Notes: generated from the sequence alone by a model not told the origin. 64,000 nucleotides of DNA from Chryseobacterium oranimense (GCF_025244725.1 NZ_CP104203.1:4092001-4156000); one strand, 5' to 3'. Positions 51,297 to 62,071 are shown, numbered from the stretch's first letter. Translations and numbers: made by a program.

Positions 51297-51554
51297 ATGA
51301 ATGAGTTTAAGACTGATGAAATCAAAAGAATGGTCTCAGAAAAAATAAAAGAAATAAAAGGAGAAACTCCTTATTCTAAGGTTTCAGAAAGATGTAATGT
51401 TACAGCTGCAAGAATTAGTGACGTTGCAAATAACAAGATTGATTGTCAACTCAGTACTTTCATTGAAATTGCAACCGGGCTAAGGATACACCCAAAGGAA
51501 TTATTTGATATTGTTTTTGATTTTGAAGAATACTATTCTGAATTAGATAAATAA
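51297..51554 (+). CDS. Small HTH regulator, copy B of the module
   Basis: 85 residues. An XRE-like HTH is seen in YSKVSERCNVTAARISDVAN with NKIDCQLSTFIEIATGLRIH and a PKELFDIVF end. It has the same size, place and orientation as the HTH at 42710 but little sequence in common. It probably binds the palindrome at 51234-51251 and controls itself and the divergent RNA/helical-protein transcript. Confidence 0.75.
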   Translation: MNEFKTDEIKRMVSEKIKEIKGETPYSKVSERCNVTAARISDVANNKIDCQLSTFIEIATGLRIHPKELFDIVFDFEEYYSELDK

Positions 51555-51556
51555 AA

Positions 51557-51592
51557 ATAGCTGCGAAGTCTTTAGACTTCACAGCTTATTTT
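51557..51592 (+). terminator. Terminator after HTH copy B
   Basis: Stem AGCTG..GAAGTCT (51559-51571) with AGACTTC..CAGCT (51574-51586), followed by a run of T. Confidence 0.85.
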
Positions 51593-51656
51593 TTTAACAG
51601 ATTAGTTTTATTTTGTTGGCTCACAGTCAGGAGACTTTGTGCAGCACAGTAGATTG

Positions 51657-52331
51657 TTATAATATTTTTTCAAATTTCAAAGTATATGAATTGTTTGAAA
51701 GTGTACTTTGATAAAGATTTATTTTTTTATCCATACATAATTTGATTATGGCCTCCTTTACAATTTTATTAATGTTAGCCCCTAAATAAATTGCTTTAAT
51801 TGAATCTGATGGAATTTTATGTAATCCTTTTTTTGAGGAAATATAACGAAGTTCATTTTCATATTCCCATAATTTACTTTTCCTTCTTAGATAGAATTGG
51901 AAACTTGAAGGTAGAGAAAGAAAATCTATTGGAGTATCTTCGTACTCTACTTCCATTAAAAAAACTTCATCATCATTTTCAAAATTTAATTGATTAATGG
52001 TATTTGAATTTAGATTATATTCGATACAATATCCCCTATGATTATCAGAATAATGACTCCACATTACTAGATTTGTATTTTCTTCACATAATGATAAAAT
52101 TCCAACTTGCTCAAAATATTTTTCAATATGTTCTTTATAAGGAATAAAAAAATCAGTCACAATTAATTCGATACCTTTGTATTCTTCAAGTGTTTTTGTA
52201 GAATAAACTTTTTCAAAAGGATCATTTAAATATTCAACTCCCGAAAACCAAATTTCATCATTCATAATTGTTTGAATATCTCGTGTAAGATCTTCTATTG
52301 TTTTTGCACTTTTAAATTTAAATAGACTCAT
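51657..52331 (-). CDS. DUF2971 family protein
   Basis: 224 residues. LFKFKSAKTIEDLTRDIQTI, FSGVEYLNDPFE, LCEENTNLVMWSHYSDNHRG and SKLWEYENELRYIS are typical of DUF2971 proteins, which are frequent in defence and mobile regions, though their activity is not established. It lies 61 bases downstream of a nucleotidyltransferase gene on the same strand. Confidence 0.85.
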   Translation of the reverse strand: MSLFKFKSAKTIEDLTRDIQTIMNDEIWFSGVEYLNDPFEKVYSTKTLEEYKGIELIVTDFFIPYKEHIEKYFEQVGILSLCEENTNLVMWSHYSDNHRGYCIEYNLNSNTINQLNFENDDEVFLMEVEYEDTPIDFLSLPSSFQFYLRRKSKLWEYENELRYISSKKGLHKIPSDSIKAIYLGANINKIVKEAIIKLCMDKKINLYQSTLSNNSYTLKFEKIL

Positions 52332-52392
52332 TTTATTAATCCTGAATTTATATTCTAATCACTATTTTGACAATAGAATGTTAGCTGTATCC

Positions 52393-53244
52393 TTATTTTC
52401 CTCTATCTGAAGATTTTTTAATATTTAAATCCTTAAAGAATTTTTCAAATACATTCAATGATTCTCTTCTTCCTTCGGAAACATCAAGCTTACTACACCA
52501 ATCATAAATGTTGTTATCAATTTTTTTTAGATTTTCATCAGTATAAATATTTTGCAACGCATCAGTAATTTGAGGATTTGTTTCGCTAATATTTTTTAAT
52601 TGCTGAATTGTTTTGTCGTAATTTTTATTCTGTTTTATTGACAAAAATATATCATAAGCATCTCTTGTTCTTTTTACTTCAAATACACTTTTTGATTTTG
52701 AAAGAATTAAACCTGCTTCATTTAAAAGATTAAATTCGATATTTTCCTTCTCCCCATTTGAATTAATATATTCTAATGGGTATTGAGTAATAAAATCATT
52801 GAAAAAGAAATCAGATTTTGGCAATAATATTGTCTTTCCTTTATAGTCAACTCTCATTGTATGAGATTCTTTAACCGGAAAATCTATGTGGTCAATATAC
52901 AATTCAGGATCTTTCTCTTGATTGTCTGGGTGAAGAAGATCTACATTATAAACAAAATTATAACCTTTGATTTCAAAGACTTTTAATAATTGAAATGGAT
53001 GTTTTGCACTTTGGGTAAAACCGTTTTTTAGAAAAGTGTCAATTATTTCTTTAAGTTTACCTGTTTCAGTTCCAGATTTAAATAAAATATCAACATCTTT
53101 TGTACCTGGATGTGGTAACTTTCCTTTATTTAATAAAAAAGGAGACCAACCTCCAACAATTAAATATTCAACATTATTTTCATTTAATATTTTTGTTGTT
53201 TCTCCAAGCAAGGATAAAGCTCCATCTTGTATCGTTTCGTTCAT
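52393..53244 (-). CDS. Nucleotidyltransferase-fold protein (AbiEii/MNT-like)
   Basis: 283 residues. The polymerase-beta-type motif is recognisable: NVEYLIVGGWSPFLLN with GG, then HPGTKDVDILFKSG with the DxD metal pair, and a third acidic strand NFVYNVDLLHPDN. The C-terminal half is helical. Such stand-alone nucleotidyltransferases can be toxins or antitoxins that modify RNA or proteins. The pairing with DUF2971 suggests a defence or toxin role, but that is inference. Confidence 0.72.
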   Translation of the reverse strand: MNETIQDGALSLLGETTKILNENNVEYLIVGGWSPFLLNKGKLPHPGTKDVDILFKSGTETGKLKEIIDTFLKNGFTQSAKHPFQLLKVFEIKGYNFVYNVDLLHPDNQEKDPELYIDHIDFPVKESHTMRVDYKGKTILLPKSDFFFNDFITQYPLEYINSNGEKENIEFNLLNEAGLILSKSKSVFEVKRTRDAYDIFLSIKQNKNYDKTIQQLKNISETNPQITDALQNIYTDENLKKIDNNIYDWCSKLDVSEGRRESLNVFEKFFKDLNIKKSSDRGK

Positions 53245-53267
53245 TGTAGTATGTTGTTAAAGGATTA

Positions 53268-53735
53268 CAGCTAACATTCTAGTTTACGCATTGTGTCAAT
53301 ATACAATTGCGTTAATGTTGTTTTTAGCTATCTATTTATTAATCATTAAATATAAAACATAAATATACTATTTCCTTACGGAAAACCATATTTCACAAAA
53401 AAACCGCTCTACAAAAAGTAGAAAGGTTAGTATATTAAATTGTCTCAGCAACACGCTGTGTTACATCATTCCCGGCATTCCACCTCCCATTGGCATAGCT
53501 GGTTCGTCTTTTTTCACTTCAGTGATTACACATTCGGTTGTTAAAAGCATTCCGGAAACAGAAGCTGCGTTTTCAAGGGCAACTCTTGTTACTTTGGTAG
53601 GGTCTATGATACCTGCTTCAAGCATGTTTACGTACTCGTCAGTTTTTGCGTTGTATCCGAAGTCTCCTGAACCTTCTGCTACTTTAGCACCTTCATCGCC
53701 GCTTTTGGTAATAAATACCATGCTAGCGGCAGTTT
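53268..53735. repeat. groL-tail-type repeat R4 (nearly intact)
   Basis: Left block CTAACATTCTAGTTTACGCA and GTGTCAATATACAATTGCGT, terminator-like AAAACCGCTCTAC..AAGGTTAGTATATTAAATTG, then about 275 bases matching the groL 3' end. The whole order repeats 54763-55030 in the same orientation. Confidence 0.9.
53461..53721 (-). pseudogene. groL 3' fragment (last about 75 codons)
   Basis: On the minus strand the open frame encodes [20 protein letters not shown] through [20 protein letters not shown] to GMM, the same as GroEL's C-terminus except Ser for Thr in AEGTGDF and a changed, shortened segment just upstream. It has no start region or ATP-binding half and cannot make a chaperonin. It is best read as the displaced 3' end left by an insertion behind groL. 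Confidence 0.9.
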
Positions 53736-53753
53736 TTTTTTATTTTCAATATT

Positions 53754-54149
53754 TTAAACTTCGACTTTAAATCCCAAATCGACATCATATCCTGATTGTC
53801 CACCTTGAACACCCCAACTTTCTTTTTTACTGTCTCTGACAACAATTAAAATATGGTCTTTTGGAATTCCTAATTCTGACAAGTTTTTAGCGATTTCACT
53901 AAATAATTTTCTTTTCGCATCAATTGAACGTCCTGAAAATGCATCTACACTTATTAATGTGTATAATTCAGGTTTGGTTTTGGTTGGCGAAACTGCAAAT
54001 CTATGTGGTGGATGAACTAAAAGTCTAATAGTTCTATCTTCCTTAGGAATTTGAAATGCTTTTACCATTGCAGAATGAACTGCATCGATAATTTTATTTC
54101 CTTCCGCTTCGTTATAATCTTTTATAACTTCAATTAAAATTGCTGGCAT
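53754..54149 (-). CDS. Tautomerase-family protein (4-oxalocrotonate tautomerase-like)
   Basis: 131 residues. Pro directly follows the start Met (MPAILIEVIKDYNEAEGNKI), the catalytic base of this superfamily. KEDRTIRLLVHPPHRF and ISVDAFSGRSIDAKRKLF match the longer two-unit tautomerases. It is divergent from an Lrp-type regulator and, together with it, forms the cargo between the groL fragment and the real groL. Confidence 0.85.
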   Translation of the reverse strand: MPAILIEVIKDYNEAEGNKIIDAVHSAMVKAFQIPKEDRTIRLLVHPPHRFAVSPTKTKPELYTLISVDAFSGRSIDAKRKLFSEIAKNLSELGIPKDHILIVVRDSKKESWGVQGGQSGYDVDLGFKVEV

Positions 54150-54291
54150 AATATTTTTATTTTTAGTGAATGTTTTGTTAATTAACAGTTAACCGCTTTA
54201 AATGATATTCTAATTTTTTGTTGCAAAAATATTTCATTTGCGTTTGTCTTTTTTATTAAATTTGAACTATTAAATGCAATTTTGTTTCGCC

Positions 54292-54759
54292 ATGATTGAT
54301 AATTTAGATTATAAAATTTTAGAAATTTTGCAGAAAGATAATTTAACTCCACAGCGTGAAATAGGTGATAAAATTGGACTTTCTGCTCCTGCTGTTCAGA
54401 GGCGTATAAAAAAATTACGTGACGAGGGCATTATTGAAAAAGATATCTCTATAATCGATAGAGATAAAATTGGTAGTAATGTAACAGTGCTCGTTGAGAT
54501 TTTTCTCGAAAGAAAAAAAATTGAGGAAATCGATTTGTTAAAGAAAGAGTTTTCTTGCGTTCCTGAAATTCAGCAATGTTTTCATATCACAGGTGAATCA
54601 GATTTCTTTCTTGTAATGGTTGTTCCTTCAATGACTTATTATGAAAGCATTACTCGAACCTTATTTTTTGGTAATGAAAATATCAAACGTTTCCGAACCA
54701 GTGTTGTAATGGGAATAAGTAAAAATAGTTTGGAAATTCCTTTGAACGTGAGTTTGTAA
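54292..54759 (+). CDS. Lrp/AsnC-family transcriptional regulator
   Basis: 155 residues from the ATG at 54292 (MIDNLDYKILEILQKDNLTP); the frame is open 6 codons upstream. HTH: TPQREIGDKIGLSAPAVQRR; C-terminal RAM domain: FSCVPEIQQCFHITGESDFF. A TAAATTTG -7 box lies at 54257-54264. It probably controls the divergent tautomerase gene. Confidence 0.88.
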   Translation: MIDNLDYKILEILQKDNLTPQREIGDKIGLSAPAVQRRIKKLRDEGIIEKDISIIDRDKIGSNVTVLVEIFLERKKIEEIDLLKKEFSCVPEIQQCFHITGESDFFLVMVVPSMTYYESITRTLFFGNENIKRFRTSVVMGISKNSLEIPLNVSL

Positions 54760-54762
54760 AAT

Positions 54763-56594
<1,832 letters not shown>

Positions 56595-56614
56595 TAAGCT
56601 TTGCCTTGAAGCTG

Positions 56615-56974
56615 TTAATTATTATTTAATAATTTTTTTCTAAGTTGTATAAGTTTTTGTCTGATTAAATTGAGTGTTGCATTAAGCTTTCTTATTGTAT
56701 CTTTAGAAGTAAAACCTAAATCACAAGACAGTAAAAGAAGATATTCAGTTTCGTTTGTTGAACCTATACTTATTTCTATAAATCTTGCAAATTCTTTATC
56801 TGTGGACCTTCCACAACCTTCTGCGATATTGGTAGGAATAGAAACAGCTGCTCTTCTTATTTGTGAGGTAAGCCCAAAAAGTTCTGATTTTGGAAAGCTT
56901 TCAGAAATAATATAAATTTCTTTTACCAACTCGTGGGAGATTTTCCAAACGTCATATTTTTTGTAGTCTCTCAT
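56615..56974 (-). CDS. Four-helix-bundle protein (23S rRNA intervening-sequence protein type)
   Basis: 119 residues. YKKYDVWKISHELVKEIYII, SELFGLTSQIRRAAVSIPTN, IAEGCGRSTDKEFARFIEIS and IGSTNETEYLLLLSCDLGF are the conserved blocks of this family, first seen inside 23S rRNA intervening sequences and related to the Avd protein. Function unclear. It lies in the groES-groL gap on the same strand, its start codon adjoining one of two flanking inverted repeats, which suggests that it arrived as a small mobile unit. Confidence 0.92.
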   Translation of the reverse strand: MRDYKKYDVWKISHELVKEIYIISESFPKSELFGLTSQIRRAAVSIPTNIAEGCGRSTDKEFARFIEISIGSTNETEYLLLLSCDLGFTSKDTIRKLNATLNLIRQKLIQLRKKLLNNN

Positions 56975-56995
56975 TGCCTACTGCTTATAGCTTAA
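56974..56995. repeat. Right inverted repeat flanking the four-helix-bundle gene
   Basis: TTGCCTACTGCTTATAGCTT followed by AA; the inverted partner of 56573-56594. Confidence 0.75.
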
Positions 56996-57008
56996 TGCCT
57001 GTTGCATT

Positions 57009-57287
57009 TTAACCGATGATTCCTAATAAATCTCCTTCTTTTACAATTAAGTAATCTTTCCCTTCCAATTTTAGTTCAGAACCTGAATATTTTCCGTAAA
57101 GAACTTTGTCACCTACCTGAACAGTTGTAGGCTCATCTTTTTTACCAGGACCTACTGCTACCACAGTACCTTCCTGCGGTTTTTCTTTCGCAGTATCCGG
57201 GATAATAATACCTGAAGCTGTTTTAGTTTCGGCAGCGATAGGCTCGATAAGAACTCTGTCTGCTAATGGTTTAAAGTTTACTGACAT
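57009..57287 (-). CDS. groES: Co-chaperonin GroES
   Basis: 92 residues. [44 protein letters not shown] and [20 protein letters not shown] are standard GroES segments, including the mobile loop that contacts GroEL. It is the first gene of the operon; the usual short groES-groL gap is enlarged to about 450 bases by the inserted gene. Confidence 0.97.
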   Translation of the reverse strand: MSVNFKPLADRVLIEPIAAETKTASGIIIPDTAKEKPQEGTVVAVGPGKKDEPTTVQVGDKVLYGKYSGSELKLEGKDYLIVKEGDLLGIIG

Positions 57288-57412
57288 AATATATTTATTT
57301 TTTAATTAATTCTCCATTATAGCTCTCTAAATGTATGCCATGGGGCACCTGCGGATGAAATGGCAGTATTTTATTTCCCAGTGTGAAAATTTGGCAGAAA
57401 AATAAAAAAAGT

Positions 57413-57440
57413 AAAGCCGGAAACTTCCGGCTTTTTGTAT
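57413..57440 (-). terminator. Terminator after the double-glycine peptide gene
   Basis: Stem AAAGCCGGAA (57413-57422) with TTCCGGCTTT (57425-57434) and T/A runs on both sides. Confidence 0.85.
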
Positions 57441-57462
57441 TTAACTCTAATAATTCTGTGAA

Positions 57463-57597
57463 TTAAGGGCAGTACTGTCCCGGCCCGATCCAAAGGATGC
57501 ATTTTCCCTGGTCGTTCCATTCGCAGCAAACAACTCTGGCCGCACCTCCAACGATGGATTTTTGGGCCTCTCTGCTTAATGATTTGGCATTTTTCAT
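57463..57597 (-). CDS. Small double-glycine-leader peptide (bacteriocin-like)
   Basis: 44 residues: a leader MKNAKSLSREAQKSIVGG followed by AARVVCCEWNDQGKCILWIG and PGQYCP. The leader has the LSREAQKSIVGG pattern cut by C39-type peptidase/ABC exporters, and the mature part of about 26 residues has four cysteines. Such peptides are common in Chryseobacterium and are usually annotated bacteriocin-like; activity is rarely shown. No exporter or immunity gene is adjacent. A TATCTTTG -7 box at 57688-57681 and a terminator support expression. Confidence 0.8.
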   Translation of the reverse strand: MKNAKSLSREAQKSIVGGAARVVCCEWNDQGKCILWIGPGQYCP

Positions 57598-57680
57598 GAT
57601 TTAATATTTTAATTTGTTTTTATATTCCTGAGCATTTAAAGTCAATCAGGATTTTTGACGATTTGATGTAAGGTGTTATT

Positions 57681-57688
57681 CAAAGATA
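57681..57688 (-). promoter_or_regulatory. -7 box (TATCTTTG) for the double-glycine peptide
   Basis: Plus-strand CAAAGATA. It implies a leader of about 75 bases before the ATG at 57597. Confidence 0.45.
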
Positions 57689-57834
57689 GAAAAAATATGA
57701 ATACGTTATTCACAGGTTGTAGATTAATTATTTGGCTTTGTATTTTGAAAATCAATGTTTTAAATTTTATTTTCAATAATTTTAAATACATATTAAAAGA
57801 AAAAGCTTATCGTTGTGATAACTTTGCAGGCTTT

Positions 57835-58554
57835 TTATTTAATTGTTTCCAGTGTCATTTTTCTACCGCCAAGGTCCATATCTTGCCTGAGGATTTTTCT
57901 GGTTTCAAAGTCAATATAATAAGTGACGATCGTTGTTTTATCCCTGATGTCATCCGTAGTTTTTACAGTCCAGACTTTTTTACCATCGTATTCAGCTTTC
58001 TTGACGTCCAGTATGTAAGCTTTTACAAGTCCTTTCTTAGCATCAGGATTATAATCGAAGATAGAAAGATCAGCAGTATAGTTTTCTTTTAAAGGAAAGA
58101 AACGGATAGCCATAGGGTAGCTGCTGCTGTCAAAATAATCTGTGGCCGGAATTTCTATATTGTCCTTTTTCTGGGATTTCTTATCCAGATAATATCCGGT
58201 TACCTTAGTTTTACCCGATTTCAGAACCATATCTCTCATCGCATTAAAAGATGAATGATACACTGGCTCAAAGTTCGCTGTTTTTACAATGGTGGAATCT
58301 GTCCATTGGGCATCAGGTGCCTTTTTCAGCTTTACAGTAGTTTTAATGAGCAGATCGGTTTTGTTTAATTTTTTGAGCTCTGTAATAATGCTCCCTATTT
58401 CTATTTTGGTTCCTGCATTTTCTGCGTACCAGACTGCTTCCGAAGTTTCGTCTTTGATCAGTTTAGGATCAATATTGCTATTGCCGGGAGTGAGCAGCTT
58501 CTGAGAAAATAAATTAATGCTGCTTACCAATAAAAGAACAAGAAATGATTTCAT
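57835..58554 (-). CDS. Exported protein, possibly DUF3108-like
   Basis: 239 residues with signal peptide MKSFLVLLLVSSINLFSQ. A beta-rich mature part with KTANFEPVYHSSFNAMRDMV and VTYYIDFETRKILRQDMDLG resembles the DUF3108/lipoprotein-carrier type of fold, which ends with a readout of how a substrate is converted; this is a weak match by eye. It is separated by 74 bases from the upstream carrier gene. Confidence 0.62.
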   Translation of the reverse strand: MKSFLVLLLVSSINLFSQKLLTPGNSNIDPKLIKDETSEAVWYAENAGTKIEIGSIITELKKLNKTDLLIKTTVKLKKAPDAQWTDSTIVKTANFEPVYHSSFNAMRDMVLKSGKTKVTGYYLDKKSQKKDNIEIPATDYFDSSSYPMAIRFFPLKENYTADLSIFDYNPDAKKGLVKAYILDVKKAEYDGKKVWTVKTTDDIRDKTTIVTYYIDFETRKILRQDMDLGGRKMTLETIK

Positions 58555-58628
58555 GATTTTTTATTATGATAAGTAGGGTTGGTTCTCAGAATGTTACAGC
58601 CTTATTTTTTTTAAAATCATTCAAAGGA

Positions 58629-59849
58629 TCAAGCAGAACGTATTTTGTCTTTCTGATTCTGATTCATTTTAGAAATCACAGCCCCGGAAATCGCAATACT
58701 GATAAAATTCGTTACAGATCTTGCTTCATTCATAAAACGGTCTACACTGTAAAGAAGTGCAATATCTGTTAACGGAATTTTTCCAAACCTATTCAATGTG
58801 AAAATAAGGGCTAAAAATCCCGACCCCGGAACACCTGATGCTGTCTTTGAGGTTACAGAAATAATCAAAAAAAGCCACAGGTAATCACTTATAGTAAGTG
58901 AAATATTATAGAACTGGATAAGGAAACAACAAGTAACGGAAAGGTAGATGCATGCTCCCGAAAGATTAAAATTATATCCCAAAGGAATAACGAATCTTAA
59001 AATTTTTCTGCTGTATCCTTCCGATTCCATTTTATCAAAAATCAGAGGGAATGCGGTCTTTGAGGAAGAGGTAGTGATCACAAGGATAATTTCTTCCTTT
59101 AAATCCAGTAAAAATTTCCAAAGCCGGATTTTAAACAGATAAGCAACAGCACCTAAAATTCCGAAAATAAAGACAATATCGGCAAGGTAAACCGTTGCCA
59201 GTACTTTACTGAGAGGTAGGAGAGTATGGATACCGTATACGGCAATTCCATAAGCAATATTACAGAAAATAACAGCCGGAAGAATGATATATAGATATTT
59301 GATTACCGTGTAAAAAATCTTAAGGCCACGATCTAATATGTCCAGGAATTTTTCTCTTCCTTTAGAGAGGTTCATTAAAATTCCGGCTACAATTGAAATG
59401 ATAAGGAAAATCCCATGCCTGTTGAGGTACAGCCTGCCGGATAAACTGGTATCATTGATTTCAAAGGTTCTGGGAAGAGATTTACTGATCCTGGAGATAT
59501 CAATTCCCGTATCGGCTCCCGGTTTTACGGCAACCCCGAAAACAAACCCTAAAACAATAGCAATAGAACTTATAGTCAGAAAATACAGAATCGTTTTCCA
59601 TACAATGCTTCTTGCGTTTCTGATCCCGGAAAGCTGGCAGATCCCGTACATGATCGCCATGAAAATAATGGGAAGGATGAGCATTTCAAGAACCATAAAA
59701 AAATACCTGCTCACCGTTCCCAGCTTAATACTTACCTCAGGCGCATAATGTCCTGTAAGCACTCCACCAAGAATTGCGGCAAACACATAAAAGGTAAGAT
59801 TTTTTAAATATCTTCCTGTGAATGTTTTCTTTGTATCAAAAAGGTTCAT
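58629..59849 (-). CDS. Dicarboxylate/amino acid:cation symporter (DAACS family)
   Basis: 406 residues with eight or more membrane segments. The substrate and cation-binding signatures are visible: VITTSSSKTAFPLIFDKMES (serine-rich hairpin), FVIPLGYNFNLSGACIYLSV (NMDGT-like region, here NLSGA) and TSKTASGVPGSGFLAL. It carries C4-dicarboxylates or glutamate with Na+ or H+. The last gene of a set with CitMHS and a DUF2490 protein. Confidence 0.88.
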   Translation of the reverse strand: MNLFDTKKTFTGRYLKNLTFYVFAAILGGVLTGHYAPEVSIKLGTVSRYFFMVLEMLILPIIFMAIMYGICQLSGIRNARSIVWKTILYFLTISSIAIVLGFVFGVAVKPGADTGIDISRISKSLPRTFEINDTSLSGRLYLNRHGIFLIISIVAGILMNLSKGREKFLDILDRGLKIFYTVIKYLYIILPAVIFCNIAYGIAVYGIHTLLPLSKVLATVYLADIVFIFGILGAVAYLFKIRLWKFLLDLKEEIILVITTSSSKTAFPLIFDKMESEGYSRKILRFVIPLGYNFNLSGACIYLSVTCCFLIQFYNISLTISDYLWLFLIISVTSKTASGVPGSGFLALIFTLNRFGKIPLTDIALLYSVDRFMNEARSVTNFISIAISGAVISKMNQNQKDKIRSA

Positions 59850-59922
59850 CTGAAAAAAATATACTGTAGTATAAAAGCCATAGGATATTATACTTCCGAA
59901 ATATAATGATAATTAACGAATC

Positions 59923-61209
59923 CTAAATAACTCCCAAAATCAGCGCTGCCAGAAGCATCACAATAGAAGAACCTAATGCCCATTTTAAAGTATATTTCAA
60001 GTGATCTGAAAACTCTACACCAGCCAATGAAACCAATAAATACGTAGACGGAACCAATGGGCTCAGAAGATGCGACCCCTGGCCGATAAGGCTTGCCCGT
60101 CCCAGTATCTCCGGTGAAATCCCCAGCTGATGCCCGGTAGCGACAATAATAGGAAGTATTCCGAAATAATAGGCATCATTGGAAAGGAAAAAAGTAAGCG
60201 GAATACTGAACAGAGCGGTGACGATATTCAGGTAGCCTCCCCAGCTTTTGGGTACAATTTCTATCATACTGTTTCCCATGGCCTGCATAATGCCTGAACC
60301 GTTCAGAATTCCGGTGAAAATCCCGGCCCCGAAGATCATTCCGGCTACGGATAAAGCATTTCCGGCATGTTTTGAGATGATTTTCTGCTGGTCTTTCAGT
60401 TTTGGATAATTAATAATGGAAGCCAGACAGAATGCTATCATGAAAGCTATCCCCAAAGGAACAACGTCCAGGATCATCACTACCAAAAGAGTGATGGTAA
60501 GAGACAGATTGATCAGGATCAGTTTCGGACGGCGGAGTTTGGGATCTGCTTCCCCGATGATATCATTGCTGTTGTAATTGGTAAATTTTCCATGTTTGGC
60601 AATTCTTATTTTCTCTCTTCTTCCTAAAATATAAGCCACAAAAATCACCCACAGGATGCCTATCGCCATAATCGGGATCATAGGAACGAAAATTTCTGTA
60701 TGCCCAAGCTTCAGGGAGCTCATAACTCTTGCGGTAGGACCTCCCCAGGGAAGAATATTCATGATCTGCCCGGCAAGCATAATAATGCAGGTAAGTATTA
60801 ACGGGTTCATACCCTGTTTTTTGTAAAGCGGAAGCATGGCAGCCACCACAATCAGATAAGTGGAAGAACCGTCGCCGTCCAGCGATACCAAGGCCGTAAG
60901 AACTGCAGTTCCTATGGTTGTTTTGATGGGATTATCCCCAACAGCTTTTAAAATTATATTCACTAAGGGCTCAAAAAGTCCCGTGTCGATCATTAAACTG
61001 AAATATAGGATAGCAAAGATCAGCATTACACCTGTAAGTGCGATTTCTTTAACACCGTTTTTCATCATGTCTCCCAGCTCAGGTCCGAAACCTGCAAAAA
61101 GAGCTATGGTTACAGGTACGATGACCAAAGCTGTAAGTGGAGTCATTTTTTTGTTCATGATCAGGACCATGAAGATCAGGATCATGAGAAATCCAAGGAA
61201 AGTAAGCAT
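59923..61209 (-). CDS. CitMHS-family citrate:cation symporter
   Basis: 428 residues, about 12 membrane helices. LVSLDGDGSSTYLIVVAAML, NILPWGGPTARVMSSLKLG and FFLSNDAYYFGILPIIVATG fit the CitM/CitH family that takes up metal-citrate or citrate with protons. Its start lies 18 bases after the DUF2490 gene, so the two are likely co-transcribed. The LytS/LytTR pair upstream probably controls it. Confidence 0.9.
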   Translation of the reverse strand: MLTFLGFLMILIFMVLIMNKKMTPLTALVIVPVTIALFAGFGPELGDMMKNGVKEIALTGVMLIFAILYFSLMIDTGLFEPLVNIILKAVGDNPIKTTIGTAVLTALVSLDGDGSSTYLIVVAAMLPLYKKQGMNPLILTCIIMLAGQIMNILPWGGPTARVMSSLKLGHTEIFVPMIPIMAIGILWVIFVAYILGRREKIRIAKHGKFTNYNSNDIIGEADPKLRRPKLILINLSLTITLLVVMILDVVPLGIAFMIAFCLASIINYPKLKDQQKIISKHAGNALSVAGMIFGAGIFTGILNGSGIMQAMGNSMIEIVPKSWGGYLNIVTALFSIPLTFFLSNDAYYFGILPIIVATGHQLGISPEILGRASLIGQGSHLLSPLVPSTYLLVSLAGVEFSDHLKYTLKWALGSSIVMLLAALILGVI

Positions 61210-61227
61210 AGATGATTGGTTTTATAG

Positions 61228-61920
61228 TTATTTATTTTTGTTTTTTCTCCAGTCGAAGCTGTTTCTGTAGCCGATATAGCCGTAGTTACTTGTGGATCCT
61301 GTCTCCAGCTGATTGATAAAAGCCACTTCAATAGCGGAATTTTTCCCCACTTTAACCCCGATTCCAGCCGTTAAACGGTTACTGTCGAACGGCTCATCCT
61401 TCACGACATTCATTCTAATTTCATTTTTCAGAATACCATAGAGTTTTTCTTTTTCTCCTGCTCTGTTAAAAGGTATTCTGAGAGAAATCAGATACCGGAG
61501 CCTGACGATGAAATCATTAGGATTGCTTATGAATCTTTCTTCTACACGGAAACGGTGCGAAACCGAAGTTCTTCCGATATTACCTCCCATTGTCACCTGC
61601 TGGAAAGGTCTTTTTTCATACCTCTCTTTTTTTGAATTGTCAGATTTATAGGAATCCAGTACCAGGAACATAAATCCGGCAGCAGGTTTTACTTCATTGG
61701 CTATTTCATAATCTACATAGGCAGATACCAGAAAAAGCCTGGTGTCATAAGCGAGATCAAAAGAACGGTATTGCGATAGAGCCGTTAAAGTACTTTTATC
61801 CGTCAGTCTTGCTGACATCAGATACTGAAACCACATATTGTAGTTATCACGGCTTTGTGCATGAACTTGCGAGGTTATGGCAAGCATCAAAATAATGATT
61901 AATTTGAATTTAATTTTCAT
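61228..61920 (-). CDS. DUF2490 outer-membrane protein
   Basis: 230 residues with signal peptide ending VHAQS. NYNMWFQYLMSARLTDKSTL, TSVSHRFRVEERFI and RLRYLISLRIPF match DUF2490, a small outer-membrane beta-barrel family. First gene of the carboxylate-uptake operon, so it may be the outer-membrane path for the carrier's substrate. Confidence 0.85.
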   Translation of the reverse strand: MKIKFKLIIILMLAITSQVHAQSRDNYNMWFQYLMSARLTDKSTLTALSQYRSFDLAYDTRLFLVSAYVDYEIANEVKPAAGFMFLVLDSYKSDNSKKERYEKRPFQQVTMGGNIGRTSVSHRFRVEERFISNPNDFIVRLRYLISLRIPFNRAGEKEKLYGILKNEIRMNVVKDEPFDSNRLTAGIGVKVGKNSAIEVAFINQLETGSTSNYGYIGYRNSFDWRKNKNK

Positions 61921-62071
61921 GTAATATTGAGTTAATATCCTGATGTCTCAAATATATTTATAAGATCCAGCCGCGGATTTATTTTTCAATCAATGACAGT
62001 TTTTATCAGTGAACTGCACGGCGGGCTGAAAAAGATGGTATATTTGAAAGATTGAAAATGGAGCTTTTTAG

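Noticed and set aside
57673..58092. A 139-codon plus-strand open frame
   Set aside because: It overlaps the 3' part of the exported-protein gene at 57835-58554 on the other strand and has low-complexity, unlikely composition.
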